Below, piece after piece: positions 45,392-58,892 of a stretch of DNA of 64,000 nucleotides. The stretch's first letter is position 1. Each line of letters starts with the position of its first letter. This DNA is from Tanypteryx hageni. Lineage: Eukaryota > Arthropoda > Insecta > Odonata > Petaluridae. The stretch lies in contig CM054120.1 of NCBI GenBank assembly GCA_028673005.1, forward strand, positions 71,845,533 through 71,909,532, in the 5' to 3' direction. The position numbers were made by a program, and so were the translations under genes. Under the pieces are notes generated by a model. The model worked only from the letters and a program-made list of their open reading frames with translations. It did no database searches and was not told where the DNA came from.

Positions 45392-46608
45392 AAATGTCAA
45401 AAGTGTCAACACCTCCCTTTGCGACATTGTAGAACTTGATCACCTCTGGAATTGTTGGTTCATCAGACAAATTTTCTCTCATGTATTGTAGACTACAGCA
45501 GGACTTATTTACCACGTTTTGGACAGAAAGATGTGAAGTGCATCTTATCATATGAGTTGAATAAGAACATGGATGTATTTACTTTGTACCCTTTTGTTTG
45601 GAGCATTGCAATTGGGATTTCCCTCTTGTTTTTGCACATTGTTTTTGCACATTGTTTTTACACATTGTTTTTACACATTGTTTTTACACATTGTTTTTAC
45701 ACATTGTTTTTACACATTGTTTTTACACATTGTTTTACCATGGTGACCTTCTTTTCTAGCATTGCCTTTAGCAATGGCACAGAAGTAAACAAATTTTCCA
45801 CTGTGATATTTTGTTTTTATCCATGATTCCACTTTGTCAGTTCCATTACAAGATAATCTGCGAGTGGCATGTCACCATTGGCAGTTTGTGCAGATAGATA
45901 TTGCAGTCCTGTCACAAAATAAAAGGTGTGAGAATCACAACATCACAATTTTGATGCCATATTTTTCAGGCTTGTTAGGTATAAACATGCAAAATGGTCA
46001 CCTTCCTTTGAAACCGAGAAGCTGCTCATCTATTGTGCAGTCTACTGAGGGAGTGTAATAAGCATCCCAGTTCTTTACAAACAGGGCCCACATGTTATAA
46101 ATGGGAGCAAAGTTGTCTTCTCTGTCTCGTAATAACTTATCATTATACCGAAGGCACTGTATTAGAATTCTGTACATTGAATGAGGCCTGATTGCTCTGT
46201 ATGTTACTGATTCTGATTTGTCTTCCCATAATCTTGTAGCTTGTATATGGTTGTCTTTCTTGGCTGTGCATATATATAAAATACCTATCAAAGCTCTTAT
46301 TTCTTCCATGTTTGTAGGCTTACACCACGTTGCATTACTTGAGTACTTGACCTTTTGCCTCTTTTTCTTGATTTGTAAAAATGCAAATGTCAGATAACAT
46401 TTCTTCAGTAAAATATAAATCCCATAATTCACCTGGGGAAGTTGTTTGTTTAGCTTTCCTTAAGGGCCTGGTAAGGATCGAATTATATTTCTTTGTTTAA
46501 TTGTGTCTTTTGGTGGTTCTTAAGATTTAATTTGGTGGCGAACATCTCAGGGCACAGATCACATGAAACTAGCTTTTTCTTTGAGTGTGATGCAATATGA
46601 CGAACCAA
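45392..46608 (-). pseudogene. piggyBac-like fragment in L4
   Basis: Frame 45998-46432 with small private changes (NYGIYILL, PIYNMWALF) relative to L1 and L3. Confidence 0.9.
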
Positions 46609-48420
46609 TTCCACAGCCAGTTTTAACACTAGGTGGCAATAGATTTTAGTTTGTCGATACAATCTGTTTTTTAGGCATGATTTTAGACAGAAGACTAAAT
46701 TGGCAGTGCCGCATCAATGTTTTAAAAGATATGTGCTACGAATTTTATATATTCTATGGTTTTTAACCAATTAATCGTGGGGTGCCAATCGTTCATCAAT
46801 GCTCACCCTTTACAGGGCATTGGTAAGATCGAGAATAGATTATGGGTCTTTTGTGCACTGCTTGACCCATTACATACTTGTGCCCACTGACTTCTATGCA
46901 CAACTCTGGTCTTAGGCTAGCCACTGGTGCTTTCCAAACCAGCTCTGTTCCCAGTATTTACTGCGAAGCAGGAGAACCATCCATAGAGATCCGTAGAACA
47001 TTTTAAATGTGTACATACATTTAAAAAATGTTAGCATTGAAGACCCACCCATGTTTTAAAACTATTTTTAACCCACATTTTATAGAAGTTTTTAATATGA
47101 CCAAAAGCAGGCATGCTTGGGTTCTTTTCCACTTCTTGAATGATTTTCACTTTTTCCGTAATTGTCAGCTTCTTCCTTTTACTAGTAGCCATTATTAAGG
47201 AATAAAAATAGTAGAAAGAATTTTTTCCATAATTGCTTCAGGTTTACACAGTGATCGCCGAACAGGCAGGCAGCACAACGAAGAGTTGAACTGCTAGATA
47301 AGGTAGACGGAGAGGGGACAGGCATTACGTCATCGGGATCGGAGTAATCAGCTGACATGTCTCACAAAGGAAACCCCCAAGGTGTGACACTTGTATCGGA
47401 ATTCGACTTTGCAGAATGAAATTATATGCAAAATAACGAACTCCTATTTCTACCTAGGTGCCAACTCGACGTCGTTTACGAGAAAATGTCCTTTGAAAAT
47501 TGCAATCCGAGAGTCATCGAGATAAGAACGTTAAAACTTTTTCATGAGCAAAAAGAAATCAGAAAAGAAGCATATTGTACGTAAAAATTATGATATATGC
47601 TCAAAACATTGTGAATGGCTAATTATTTCTATTAAACGAGGGGACCACGAATTAAAAAAAAAATCCATATAGCTCTACTAATTTTGATGGTAAGGCAGGA
47701 ATGCTAGCTTATTCAGAATACCCAAACATGGATAATACGCCTATTGAAATACATATTGATCAAGATGAATTATTGTATTTAAAGATATGTAAACTCTACC
47801 GGGTCCCACGCGGCAGGAAAATGGAACGGAGTCAATGAACGCGCCGGTAATCTTCCAAAAAGGCTTTATTTCCTCTCATGATCTAATCTCTTCCCCATGA
47901 CTTCCACCCATCCTCTACACACAACATTGTCTTTCATCCCGCATTTCCATTGCCCCTCGCAAAGTACCTCTCGCAAAGTACTACTCGCCATACTTTGCCG
48001 TCATCACATGACCAGCCCTTACCATTGGCTACCTCGAGTGGCTTCATTGGCATGGCTCCGGCAGAAATTCCCACACTTGCGGCTCCCAGTGTTAACCGAT
48101 GCGAGGCAGGAAGTATCATGTAGTCAAGATTACATAATGCAGCCAAAGTCAGGTGGCCAGCTAGCAGAAAGTGCTGCCTTCACTACACGATAATTAAAAA
48201 CCGAAATTGTAAATGCAATTTATTGAATTCAAGTCTAACTGAAGTTAATATATATAACGGAAGAGATTTTAGTACTCATCACTGTGACGTATTGTGTACA
48301 CAGTTCCTACTCTAATTTGATTGGACGATGAATGGGCTAGAGCGAATAATCAAAGCATGAGTAACACATTGGGAGCTGTACATGAAAGTAAACTAATATA
48401 TAAAATAATAATGAATATAA

Positions 48421-49520
48421 TCCTCCATTAACCACAGGACTCCAGTTGGACAGGTCTGGAATAGCGTTAATAAGATCTCAGGCATATACCATTCTAAAAG
48501 CGTGCCAAGTCTAGAGATTGGAAGTCAACTTATAACATCTTCTGTTGCCATTGGCGAAGTATTAGGCCTCCATTATGCCAAGGTTAGCAGCAAGGCCGAG
48601 CACGATCCTTCTTTCATTCGAATAAAAGAAAGAATGGAAAGAACTGTACTAAACCTTGGCAAAGTCAGCAGTCCAGCATCCTACAATGAACCTTTTTCAC
48701 AGTGGGAGTTGAAGTCGGTGATTGGGGATGTTAAGGAATTTTGTCCTGGCTTGGACAGTATCCATAATGCCTTCCTCAAACTTCTGCCCATAGGTTCCGA
48801 ACAGGACCTACTGAAAACCCTCAATCAACTTCGGGCTGTGGGAGCTTTCCCTGAATCATTGCGGGAATCGGCAATTGTCCCTATCCCGAAATAGGGAAAG
48901 GACAAGAGCCAGCCATCCAGCTATACCGCAATCTCCTTGAGCAGCTGCCTGTGCAAACTGATGGAGATATTGGTCAACGGACGTCTAATTTGGTGCCTTG
49001 TCAGCAGCAACCTTATCTCAATTTCCAGTGTGGTTTATGACGTAGCAGGTCTACAGTGGACCACATGGTCAGGATCGACAGCTTTATCCAAGAGGCTTTT
49101 CTTCTATGCTAGCATGTCATAGGAGTCCTATGTGACATAAATAATTGGTACGAGAATACCTGGCGATACAAGATTGTATGCACTCTTAAAGAATGGGGTT
49201 TTTAAGGTAGACTACCAATTTTTATCCAAAACTTTTTAATGGAGCGTACTTTTAGAGTTCCTATCACAGTCTTTTGTCTAAGAATATGGTGCCCCTCAGG
49301 GTTTTGTTATAAGTGTAATGCTATTCGCAATAGCTATGAATGATGATGTGGACTGCATTAAATCACCGGCTCATAGATTGTTGACGGCCTTGCTATTTTC
49401 TGCAGGTCATCGAATTTGAGGATGGCTGAAAGGCAAATTCAGTTGACACATAACCGGCTCCATATATGGTCTTGCGAAACTGAATTCCACTTCTCCAAAG
49501 AGAAGACCAAGTGTATGTAT
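48421..49520 (+). pseudogene. LINE RT fragment in S1
   Basis: Longer than in long units. After the shared part it continues with VDHMVRIDSFIQEAF-like sequence in broken frames, GAPQGF (the NGVPQG block) and RMAERQIQLTHNRLHIWSCE, FSKEKTKCM, where it stops abruptly at the MMP junction. The YVDD box position is degraded (LLTALLFSAGHR region), so no RT activity is possible. Confidence 0.85.
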
Positions 49521-50010
49521 ACTCCCAATAATGATACTCAAGTTTTGCATGTAAATTCGACATCATTTAATAATGCTCTTACATTATTTCAAGAAAATAA
49601 TAATTAAAAAGGTCATGGAAAATTTAATGCTGAGATGTTAAAATTGATAAATAGATCAAGATGTGGGGTTCCTGATGATATTGTTAGTTTTGCTACCATA
49701 GATATAAATGGCAAACTACGCTTTTAAAATGGTATTATGCGTTAGGTAATTAAGGATTTTGCTAAAGCCGCATATGAAATGTGGCAATAAAATACAAATA
49801 TTCTATTTAAATATATCAATCAAAATCCAGATATAATTATTTCTTATAAACGAGGGGACCATGAATTAAAAAGAAAATCCATATAGCTCTACTAATTTTG
49901 ATGGTAAGGCAGGAATGCTAGCTTATTCAGAATACCCAAACATGGATAATACGCCTATTGAAATACATATTGATCAAGATGAATTATTGTATTTAAAGGT
50001 ATGTAAACTC
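49521..50010 (+). pseudogene. Matrix metalloproteinase (M10A) propeptide and catalytic N-half, S1
   Basis: Matrixins are secreted zinc endopeptidases kept latent by a propeptide Cys. Here FNNALTLFQENNN and (after TAA) GKFNAEMLKLINRSRCGVPDD form the peptidoglycan-binding-like fold and the cysteine switch (PRCGVPD in most family members, SRCGVPD here). FAKAAYEMWQ, NTNILFKYINQNPDIIIS, YKRGDHE, FDGKAGMLAYSEY and IEIHIDQDE follow, matching the structural zinc/calcium part of the catalytic domain. The HExxHxxGxxH zinc motif is missing because the unit ends first. No intron is visible across about 160 codons. Stops and slips are present, so it is dead. Confidence 0.8.
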
Positions 50011-50634
50011 CACCGGGTCCCACGCTGCAGGAAAATGGAATGGAGTCAATGAACGCGCCGGTAATCTTCCAAAAAGGCCTTATTTCCTCTCATGATCTAA
50101 TCTCTTCCCCATGACTTCCACCCATCCTCTAAACACAACATTGTCTTTCATCCCGCATTTCCATTGCCCCTCGCAAAGTACCTCTCGCAAAGTACTACTC
50201 GCCATACTTTGCCGTCATCACATGACCAGCCCTTACCATTGGCTACCTCGAGTGGCTTCATTGGCATGGCTCCGGCAGAAATTCCCACACTTGCGGCTCC
50301 CAGTGTTAACCGATGCGAGGCAGGAAGTATCATGTAGTCAAGATTACATAATGCAGCCAAAGTCAGGTGGCCAGCTAGCAGAAAGTGCTGCCTTCACTAC
50401 ACGATAATTAAAAACCGAAATTGTAAATGCAATTTATTGAATTCAAGTCTAACTGAAGTTAATATATATAACGGAAGAGATTTTAGTACTCATCACTGTG
50501 ACGTATTGTGTACACAGTTCCTACTCTAATTTGATTGGACGATGAATGGGCTAGAGCGAATAATCAAAGCATGAGTAACACATTGGGAGCTGTACATGAA
50601 AGTAAACTAATATATAAAATAATAATGAATATAA

Positions 50635-51734
50635 TCCTCCATTAACCACAGGACTCCAGTTGGACAGGTCTGGAATAGCGTTAATAAGATCTCAGGCATA
50701 TACCATTCTAAAAGCGTGCCAAGTCTAGAGATTGGAAGTCAACTTATAACATCTTCTGTTGCCATTGGCGAAGTATTAGGCCTCCATTATGCCAAGGTTA
50801 GCAGCAAGGCCGAGCACGATCCTTCTTTCATTCGAATAAAAGAAAGAATGGAAAGAACTGTACTAAACCTTGGCAAAGTCAGCAGTCCAGCATCCTACAA
50901 TGAACCTTTTTCACAGTGGGAGTTGAAGTCGGTGATTGGGGATGTTAAGGAATTTTGTCCTGGCTTGGACAGTATCCATAATGCCTTCCTCAAACTTCTG
51001 CCCATAGGTTCCGAACAGGACCTACTGAAAACCCTCAATCAACTTCGGGCTGTGGGAGCTTTCCCTGAATCATTGCGGGAATCGGCAATTGTCCCTATCC
51101 CGAAATAGGGAAAGGACAAGAGCCAGCCATCCAGCTATACCGCAATCTCCTTGAGCAGCTGCCTGTGCAAACTGATGGAGATATTGGTCAACGGACGTCT
51201 AATTTGGTGCCTTGTCAGCAGCAACCTTATCTCAATTTCCAGTGTGGTTTATGACGTAGCAGGTCTACAGTGGACCACATGGTCAGGATCGACAGCTTTA
51301 TCCAAGAGGCTTTTCTTCTATGCTAGCATGTCATAGGAGTCCTATGTGACATAAATAATTGGTACGAGAATACCTGGCGATACAAGATTGTATGCACTCT
51401 TAAAGAATGGGGTTTTTAAGGTAGACTACCAATTTTTATCCAAAACTTTTTAATGGAGCGTACTTTTAGAGTTCCTATCACAGTCTTTTGTCTAAGAATA
51501 TGGTGCCCCTCAGGGTTTTGTTATAAGTGTAATGCTATTCGCAATAGCTATGAATGATGATGTGGACTGCATTAAATCACCGGCTCATAGATTGTTGACG
51601 GCCTTGCTATTTTCTGCAGGTCATCGAATTTGAGGATGGCTGAAAGGCAAATTCAGTTGACACATAACCGGCTCCATATATGGTCTTGCGAAACTGAATT
51701 CCACTTCTCCAAAGAGAAGACCAAGTGTATGTAT
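50635..51734 (+). pseudogene. LINE RT fragment in S2
   Basis: Translation of frames 50716-51108, 51151-51336 and 51630-51821 is identical to S1. Confidence 0.85.
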
Positions 51735-52224
51735 ACTCCCAATAATGATACTCAAGTTTTGCATGTAAATTCGACATCATTTAATAATGCTCTTACATTA
51801 TTTCAAGAAAATAATAATTAAAAAGGTCATGGAAAATTTAATGCTGAGATGTTAAAATTGATAAATAGATCAAGATGTGGGGTTCCTGATGATATTGTTA
51901 GTTTTGCTACCATAGATATAAATGGCAAACTACGCTTTTAAAATGGTATTATGCGTTAGGTAATTAAGGATTTTGCTAAAGCCGCATATGAAATGTGGCA
52001 ATAAAATACAAATATTCTATTTAAATATATCAATCAAAATCCAGATATAATTATTTCTTATAAACGAGGGGACCATGAATTAAAAAGAAAATCCATATAG
52101 CTCTACTAATTTTGATGGTAAGGCAGGAATGCTAGCTTATTCAGAATACCCAAACATGGATAATACGCCTATTGAAATACATATTGATCAAGATGAATTA
52201 TTGTATTTAAAGGTATGTAAACTC
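51735..52224 (+). pseudogene. MMP fragment, S2 (subtype a)
   Basis: Same lesions as S1: TAA after ENNN, intact RCGVPDD, loss of the ELLNL bases before AKAAYEMWQ. Confidence 0.8.
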
Positions 52225-52860
52225 CACCGGGTCCCACGCTGCAGGAAAATGGAATGGAGTCAATGAACGCGCCGGTAATCTTCCAAAAAGGCCTTATTTC
52301 CTCTCATGATCTAATCTCTTCCCCATGACTTCCACCCATCCTCTACACACAACATTGTCTTTCATCCCGCATTTCCATTGCCCCTCGCAAAGTACCTCTC
52401 AAAGTACCTCTCGCAATGTACTACTCGCCATACTTTGCCGTCATCACATGACCAGCCCTTACCATTGGCTACCTCGAGTGGCTTCATTGGCATGGCTCCG
52501 GCAGAAATTCCCACACTTGCGGCTCCCAGTGTTAACCGATGCGAGGCAGGAAGTATCATGTAGTCAAGATTACATAATGCAGCCAAAGGCAGGTGGCCAG
52601 CTAGCAGAAAGTGCTGCCTTCACTACACGAAAATTAAAAACCGAAATTGTAAATGCAATTTATTGAATTCAAGTCTAACTGAAGGTAATATATATAACGG
52701 AAGAGATTTTAGTACTCGTCACTGTGACGTATTGTGTACACAGTTCCTACTCTAATTTGATTGGACGATGAATGGGCTAGAGCGAATAATCAAAGCATGA
52801 GTAACACATTGGGAGCTGTACATGAAAGTAAACTAATATATAAAATAATAATGAATATAA

Positions 52861-53960
52861 TCCTCCATTAACCACAGGACTCCAGTTGGACAGGTCTGGA
52901 ATAGGGTTAATAAAGTCTCAGGCATATACCATTCTAAAAGCGTGCCAAGTCTAGAGATTGGAAGTCAACTTATAACATCTTCTGTTGCCATTGGCGAAGT
53001 ATTAGGCCTCCATTATGCCAAGGTTAGCAGCACGGCCGAGCACGATCCTTCTTTCATTCGAATAAAAGAGAGAATGGAAAGAACTGTACTAAACCTTGGC
53101 AAAGTCAGCAGTCCAGCATCCTACAATGAACCTTTTTCACAGTGGGAGTTGAAGTCGGTGATTGGGGATGTTAAGGAATTTTGTCCTGGCTTGGACAGTA
53201 TCCGTAATGCCTTCCTCAAACTTCTGCCCATAGGTTCCGAACAGGACCTACTGAAAACCCTCAATCAACTTCGGGCTGTGGGAGCTTTCCCTGAATCATT
53301 GCGGGAATCGGCAATTGTCCCTATCCCGAAATAGGGAAAGGACAAGAGCCAGCCATCCAGCTATACCGCAATCTCCTTGAGCAGCTGCCTGTGCAAACAG
53401 ATGGAGATAATGGTCAACGGACGTCTAGTTTGGTGCCTTGTCAGCAGCAACCTTATCTCAATTTCCAGTGTGGTTTATGACGTAGCAGGTCTACAGTGGA
53501 CCACATGGTCAGGATCGACAGCTTTATCCAAGAGGCTTTTCTTCTATGCTAGCATGTCATAGGAGTCCTATGTGACATAAATAATTGGTACGAGAATACC
53601 TGGCGATACAAGATTGTATGCACTCTTAAAGAATGGGGTTTTTAAGGTAGACTACCAATTTTTATCCAAAACTTTTTAATGGAGCGTACTTTTAGAGTTC
53701 CTATCACAGTCTTTTGTCTAAGAAACTGGTGCCCCTCAGGGTTTTGTTTTAAGTGTAATGCTATTCGCAATAGCTATGAATGATGATGTGGACTGCATTA
53801 AATCACCGGCTCATAGATTGTTGACGGACTTGCTATTTTCTGCAGGGCATCGAATTTGAGGATGGCTGAAAGGCAAATTCAGTTGACACATAACCGGCTC
53901 CATATATTGTCTTGCGAAACTGAATTCCACTTCTCCAAAGAGAAGACCAAGTGTATGTAT
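52861..53960 (+). pseudogene. LINE RT fragment in S3
   Basis: Subtype b version: SSCLCKQMEIMVNGRLVWC and AAACTGGTGCCCCTC in place of the subtype a AATATGGTGCCCCTC. Confidence 0.85.
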
Positions 53961-54458
53961 ACTCCTAATAATGATACTCAAATTTCGCATGTAAATTCAA
54001 CAGCATTTAAAAATGCTCTAACATTATTTCAAGAATATAATAATTTAAAAGGTCATGGAAAATTAAATGCTGAGATGTTAAAATTGATAAATAGATCAAG
54101 ATGTGGGTTCCTGATGATATTGTTAGTTTTTCCACCAATAGGTATAAATGGCAAACTACGCTTTTAAAATGGTAATATGCGTTAGGTAATGAAGAACTTT
54201 TAAATCTTGCTAAAGCCGCATATGAAATGTGGCAATAAAATACAAATATTCTATTTAAATATATCAATCAAAATCCAGATATAATTATTTCTTATAAACG
54301 AGGGGACCACGAATTAAAAAAAAAATCCATATAGCTCTACTAATTTTGATGGTAAGGCAGGAATGCTAGCTTATTCAGAATACCCAAACATGGATAATAC
54401 GCCTATTGAAATACATATTGATCAAGATGAATTATTGTATTTAAAGATATGTAAACTC
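53961..54458 (+). pseudogene. MMP fragment, S3 (subtype b)
   Basis: Keeps FKNALTLFQEYNNLKGHG and KLNAEMLKLINRSRCG without the TAA of subtype a, but a one-base deletion after the Cys-Gly destroys the rest of the switch. Further on it keeps LGNEELLNLAKAAYEMWQ, lost from subtype a. No single copy has both intact parts. Confidence 0.8.
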
Positions 54459-55081
54459 TACCGGGTCCCACGCTGCAGGAAAATGGAATGGAGTCAATGA
54501 ACGCGCCGGTAATCTTCCAAAAAGGCCTTATTTCCTCTCATGATCTAATCTCTTCCCCATGACTTCCACCCATCCTCTACACACAACATTGTCTTTCATC
54601 CCGCATTTCCATTGCCCCTCGCAAAGTACCTCTCGCAATGTACTACTCGCCATACTTTGCCGTCATCACATGACCAGCCCTTACCATTGGCTACCTCGAG
54701 TGGCTTCATTGGCATGGCTCCGGCAGAAATTCCCACACTTGTGGCTCCCAGTGTTAACTGATGCGAGGCAGGAAGTATCATGTAGTCAAATTACATAATG
54801 CAGCCAAAGGCAGGTGGCCAGCTAGCAGAAAGTGCTGCCTTCACTACACGAAAATTAAAAACCGAAATTGTAAATGCAATTTATTGAATTCAAGTCTAAC
54901 TGAAGGTAATATATATAACGGAAGAGATTTTAGTACTCGTCACTGTGACGTATTGTGTACACAGTTCCTACTCTAATTTGATTGGACGATGAATGGGCTA
55001 GAGCGAATAATCAAAGCATGAGTAACACATTGGGAGCTGTACATGAAAGTAAACTAATATATAAAATAATAATGAATATAA

Positions 55082-56181
55082 TCCTCCATTAACCACAGGA
55101 CTCCAGTTGGACAGGTCTGGAATAGGGTTAATAAAGTCTCAGGCATATACCATTCTAAAAGCGTGCCAAGTCTAGAGATTGGAAGTCAACTTATAACATC
55201 TTCTGTTGCCATTGGCGAAGTATTAGGCCTCCATTATGCCAAGGTTAGCAGCACGGCCGAGCACGATCCTTCTTTCATTCGAATAAAAGAGAGAATGGAA
55301 AGAACTGTACTAAACCTTGGCAAAGTCAGCAGTCCAGCATCCTACAATGAACCTTTTTCACAGTGGGAGTTGAAGTCGGTGATTGGGGATGTTAAGGAAT
55401 TTTGTCCTGGCTTGGACAGTATCCATAATGCCTTCCTCAAACTTCTGCCCATAGGTTCCGAACAGGACCTACTGAAAACCCTCAATCAACTTCGGGCTGT
55501 GGGAGCTTTCCCTGAATCATTGCGGGAATCGGCAATTGTCCCTATCCCGAAATAGGGAAAGGACAAGAGCCAGCCATCCAGCTATACCGCAATCTCCTTG
55601 AGCAGCTGCCTGTGCAAACAGATGGAGATAATGGTCAACGGACGTCTAGTTTGGTGCCTTGTCAGCAGCAACCTTATCTCAATTTCCAGTGTGGTTTATG
55701 ACGTAGCAGGTCTACAGTGGACCACATGGTCAGGATCGACAGCTTTATCCAAGAGGCTTTTCTTCTATGCTAGCATGTCATAGGAGTCCTATGTGACATA
55801 AATAATTGGTACGAGAATACCTGGCGATACAAGATTGTATGCACTCTTAAAGAATGGGGTTTTTAAGGTAGACTACCAATTTTTATCCAAAACTTTTTAA
55901 TGGAGCGTACTTTTAGAGTTCCTATCACAGTCTTTTGTCTAAGAAACTGGTGCCCCTCAGGGTTTTGTTTTAAGTGTAATGCTATTCGCAATAGCTATGA
56001 ATGATGATGTGGACTGCATTAAATCACCGGCTCATAGATTGTTGACGGACTTGCTATTTTCTGCAGGGCATCGAATTTGAGGATGGCTGAAAGGCAAATT
56101 CAGTTGACACATAACCGGCTCCATATATTGTCTTGCGAAACTGAATTCCACTTCTCCAAAGAGAAGACCAAGTGTATGTAT
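55082..56181 (+). pseudogene. LINE RT fragment in S4
   Basis: Subtype b; frame 55163-55555 differs from S3 by His for Arg in DSIHNAFLK. Confidence 0.85.
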
Positions 56182-56678
56182 ACTCCTAATAATGATACTC
56201 AAATTTCGCATGTAAATTCAACAGCATTTAAAAATGCTCTAACATTATTTCAAGAATATAATAATTTAAAAGGTCATGGAAAATTAAATGCTGAGATGTT
56301 AAAATTGATAAATAGATCAAGATGTGGGTTCCTGATGATATTGTTAGTTTTTCCACCAATAGGTATAAATGGCAAACTACGCTTTTAAAATGGTAATATG
56401 CGTTAGGTAATGAAGAACTTTTAAATCTTGCTAAAGCCGCATATGAAATGTGGCAATAAAATACAAATATTCTATTTAAATATATCAATCAAAATCCAGA
56501 TATAATTATTTCTTATAAACGAGGGGACCACGAATTTAAAAAAAAATCCATATAGCTCTACTAATTTTGATGGTAAGGCAGGAATGCTAGCTTATTCAGA
56601 ATACCCAAACATGGATAATACGCCTATTGAAATACATATTGATCAAGATGAATTATTGTATTTAAAGATATGTAAACT
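56182..56678 (+). pseudogene. MMP fragment, S4 (subtype b)
   Basis: Same state as S3, including the frame-breaking deletion after RCG. Confidence 0.8.
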
Positions 56679-57302
56679 CTACCGGGTCCCACGCTGCAGG
56701 AAAATGGAATGGAGTCAATGAACGCGCCGGTAATCTTCCAAAAAGGCCTTATTTCCTCTCATGATCTAATCTCTTCCCCATGACTTCCACCCATCCTCTA
56801 CACACAACATTCTCTTTCATCCCGCATTTCCATTGCCCCTCGCAAAGTACCTCTCGCAATGTACTACTCGCCATACTTTGCCGTCATCACATGACCAGCC
56901 CTTACCATTGGCTACCTCGAGTGGCTTCATTGGCATGGCTCCGGCAGAAATTCCCACACTTGTGGCTCCCAGTGTTAACCGATGCGAGGCAGGAAGTATC
57001 ATGTAGTCAAATTACATAATGCAGCCAAAGGCAGGTGGCCAGCTAGCAGAAAGTGCTGCCTTCACTACACGAAAATTAAAAACCGAAATTGTAAATGCAA
57101 TTTATTGAATTCAAGTCTAACTGAAGGTAATATATATAACGGAAGAGATTTTAGTACTCGTCACTGTGACGTATTGTGTACACAGTTCCTACTCTAATTT
57201 GATTGGACGATGAATGGGCTAGAGCGAATAATCAAAGCATGAGTAACACATTGGGAGCTGTACATGAAAGTAAACTAATATATAAAATAATAATGAATAT
57301 AA

Positions 57303-58402
57303 TCCTCCATTAACCACAGGACTCCAGTTGGACAGGTCTGGAATAGGGTTAATAAAGTCTCAGGCATATACCATTCTAAAAGCGTGCCAAGTCTAGAGAT
57401 TGGAAGTCAACTTATAACATCTTCTGTTGCCATTGGCGAAGTATTAGGCCTCCATTATGCCAAGGTTAGCAGCACGGCCGAGCACGATACTTCTTTCATT
57501 CGAATAAAAGAGAGAATGGAAAGAACTTTACTAAACCTTGGCAAAGTCAGCAGTCCAGCATCCTACAATGAACCTTTTTCACAGTGGGAGTTGAAGTCGG
57601 TGATTGGGGATGTTAAGGAATTTTGTCCTGGCTTGGACAGTATCCATAATGCCTTCCTCAAACTTCTGCCCATAGGTTCCGAACAGGACCTACTGAAAAC
57701 CCTCAATCAACTTCGGGCTGTGGGAGCTTTCCCTGAATCATTGCGGGAATCGGCAATTGTCCCTATCCCGAAATAGGGAAAGGACAAGAGCCAGCCATCC
57801 AGCTATACCGCAATCTCCTTGAGCAGCTGCCTGTGCAAACAGATGGAGATAATGGTCAACGGACGTCTAGTTTGGTGCCTTGTCAGCAGCAACCTTATCT
57901 CAATTTCCAGTGTGGTTTATGACGTAGCAGGTCTACAGTGGACCACATGGTCAGGATCGACAGCTTTATCCAAGAGGCTTTTCTTCTATGCTAGCATGTC
58001 ATAGGAGTCCTATGTGACATAAATAATTGGTACGAGAATACCTGGCGATACAAGATTGTATGCACTCTTAAAGAATGGGGTTTTTAAGGTAGACTACCAA
58101 TTTTTATCCAAAACTTTTTAATGGAGCGTACTTTTAGAGTTCCTATCACAGTCTTTTGTCTAAGAATATGGTGCCCCTCAGGGTTTTGTTATAAGTGTAA
58201 TGCTATTCGCAATAGCTATGAATGATGATGTGGACTGCATTAAATCACCGGCTCATAGATTGTTGACGGCCTTGCTATTTTCTGCAGGTCATCGAATTTG
58301 AGGATGGCTGAAAGGCAAATTCAGTTGACACATAACAGGCTCCATATATGGTCTTGCGAAACTGAATTCCACTTCTCCAAAGAGAAGACCAAGTGTATGT
58401 AT
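57303..58402 (+). pseudogene. LINE RT fragment in S5
   Basis: Frame 57384-57776 has HDTSF and RTLLNL in place of HDPSF and RTVLNL. Confidence 0.85.
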
Positions 58403-58892
58403 ACTCCCAATAATGATACTCAAGTTTTGCATGTAAATTCGACATCATTTAAAAATGCTCTTACATTATTTCAAGAAAATAATAATTAAAAAGGTCATGG
58501 AAAATTTAATGCTGAGATGTTAAAATTGATAAATAGATCAAGATGTGGGGTTCCTGATGATATTGTTAGTTTTGCTACCATAGGTATAAATGGCAAACTA
58601 CGCTTTTAAAATGGTATTATGCGTTAGGTAATTAAGAATTTTGCTAAAGCCGCATATGAAATGTGGCAATAAAATACAAATATTCTATTTAAATATATCA
58701 ATGAAAATCCAGATATAATTATTTCTTATAAACGAGGGGACCACGAATTAAAAAAAAAATCCATATAGCTCTACTAATTTTGATGGTAAGGCAGGAATGC
58801 TAGCTTATTCAGAATACCCAAACATGGATAATACGCCTATTGAAATACATATTGATCAAGATGAATTATTGTATTTAAAGATATGTAAACTC
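58403..58892 (+). pseudogene. MMP fragment, S5 (subtype a)
   Basis: RCGVPDD switch intact, TAA after ENNN as in S1; FKNAL in place of FNNAL. Confidence 0.8.

Larger units (their letters stand above)
44013..47842 (+). repeat. Macrosatellite long unit L4 (transition to short units)
   Basis: Modules: unassigned 44013-44591; LINE 44592-45228; repeated LINE piece 45227-45391; piggyBac 45392-46608; eight minisatellite copies 45626-45729; LINE tail 46611-47093; pogo N-terminus 47098-47192; MMP piece 47621-47782. Its MMP tail has CCCAAACATGGATAATACG as in short units, whereas L1-L3 have CAAACAAACATAATACG, so a crossover or conversion lies between about 47621 and 47725. Confidence 0.95.
47843..50056 (+). 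repeat. Macrosatellite short unit S1 (subtype a)
   Basis: Modules: unassigned 47843-48420; LINE 48421-49520; MMP 49521-50010. Nearly identical to S2 over the full 2214 bp. The unassigned module carries ACGATAATT, a stop not present in S3-S8. Confidence 0.95.
50057..52270 (+). repeat. Macrosatellite short unit S2 (subtype a)
   Basis: Modules: unassigned 50057-50634; LINE 50635-51734; MMP 51735-52224. Same length as S1, differing by a handful of bases (for example AAACACAAC at 50131). Confidence 0.95.
52271..54504 (+). repeat. Macrosatellite short unit S3 (subtype b)
   Basis: Modules: unassigned 52271-52860; LINE 52861-53960; MMP 53961-54458. The unassigned module has an extra 12-bp AGTACCTCTC-type repeat near 52400, which accounts for part of its 2234-bp length. 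Confidence 0.95.
54505..56725 (+). repeat. Macrosatellite short unit S4 (subtype b)
   Basis: Modules: unassigned 54505-55081; LINE 55082-56181; MMP 56182-56678. Shares a one-base deletion (GTAGTCAAATTAC) in the unassigned module with S5 and CTTGTGGCTCC with S5 and S7. Confidence 0.95.
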
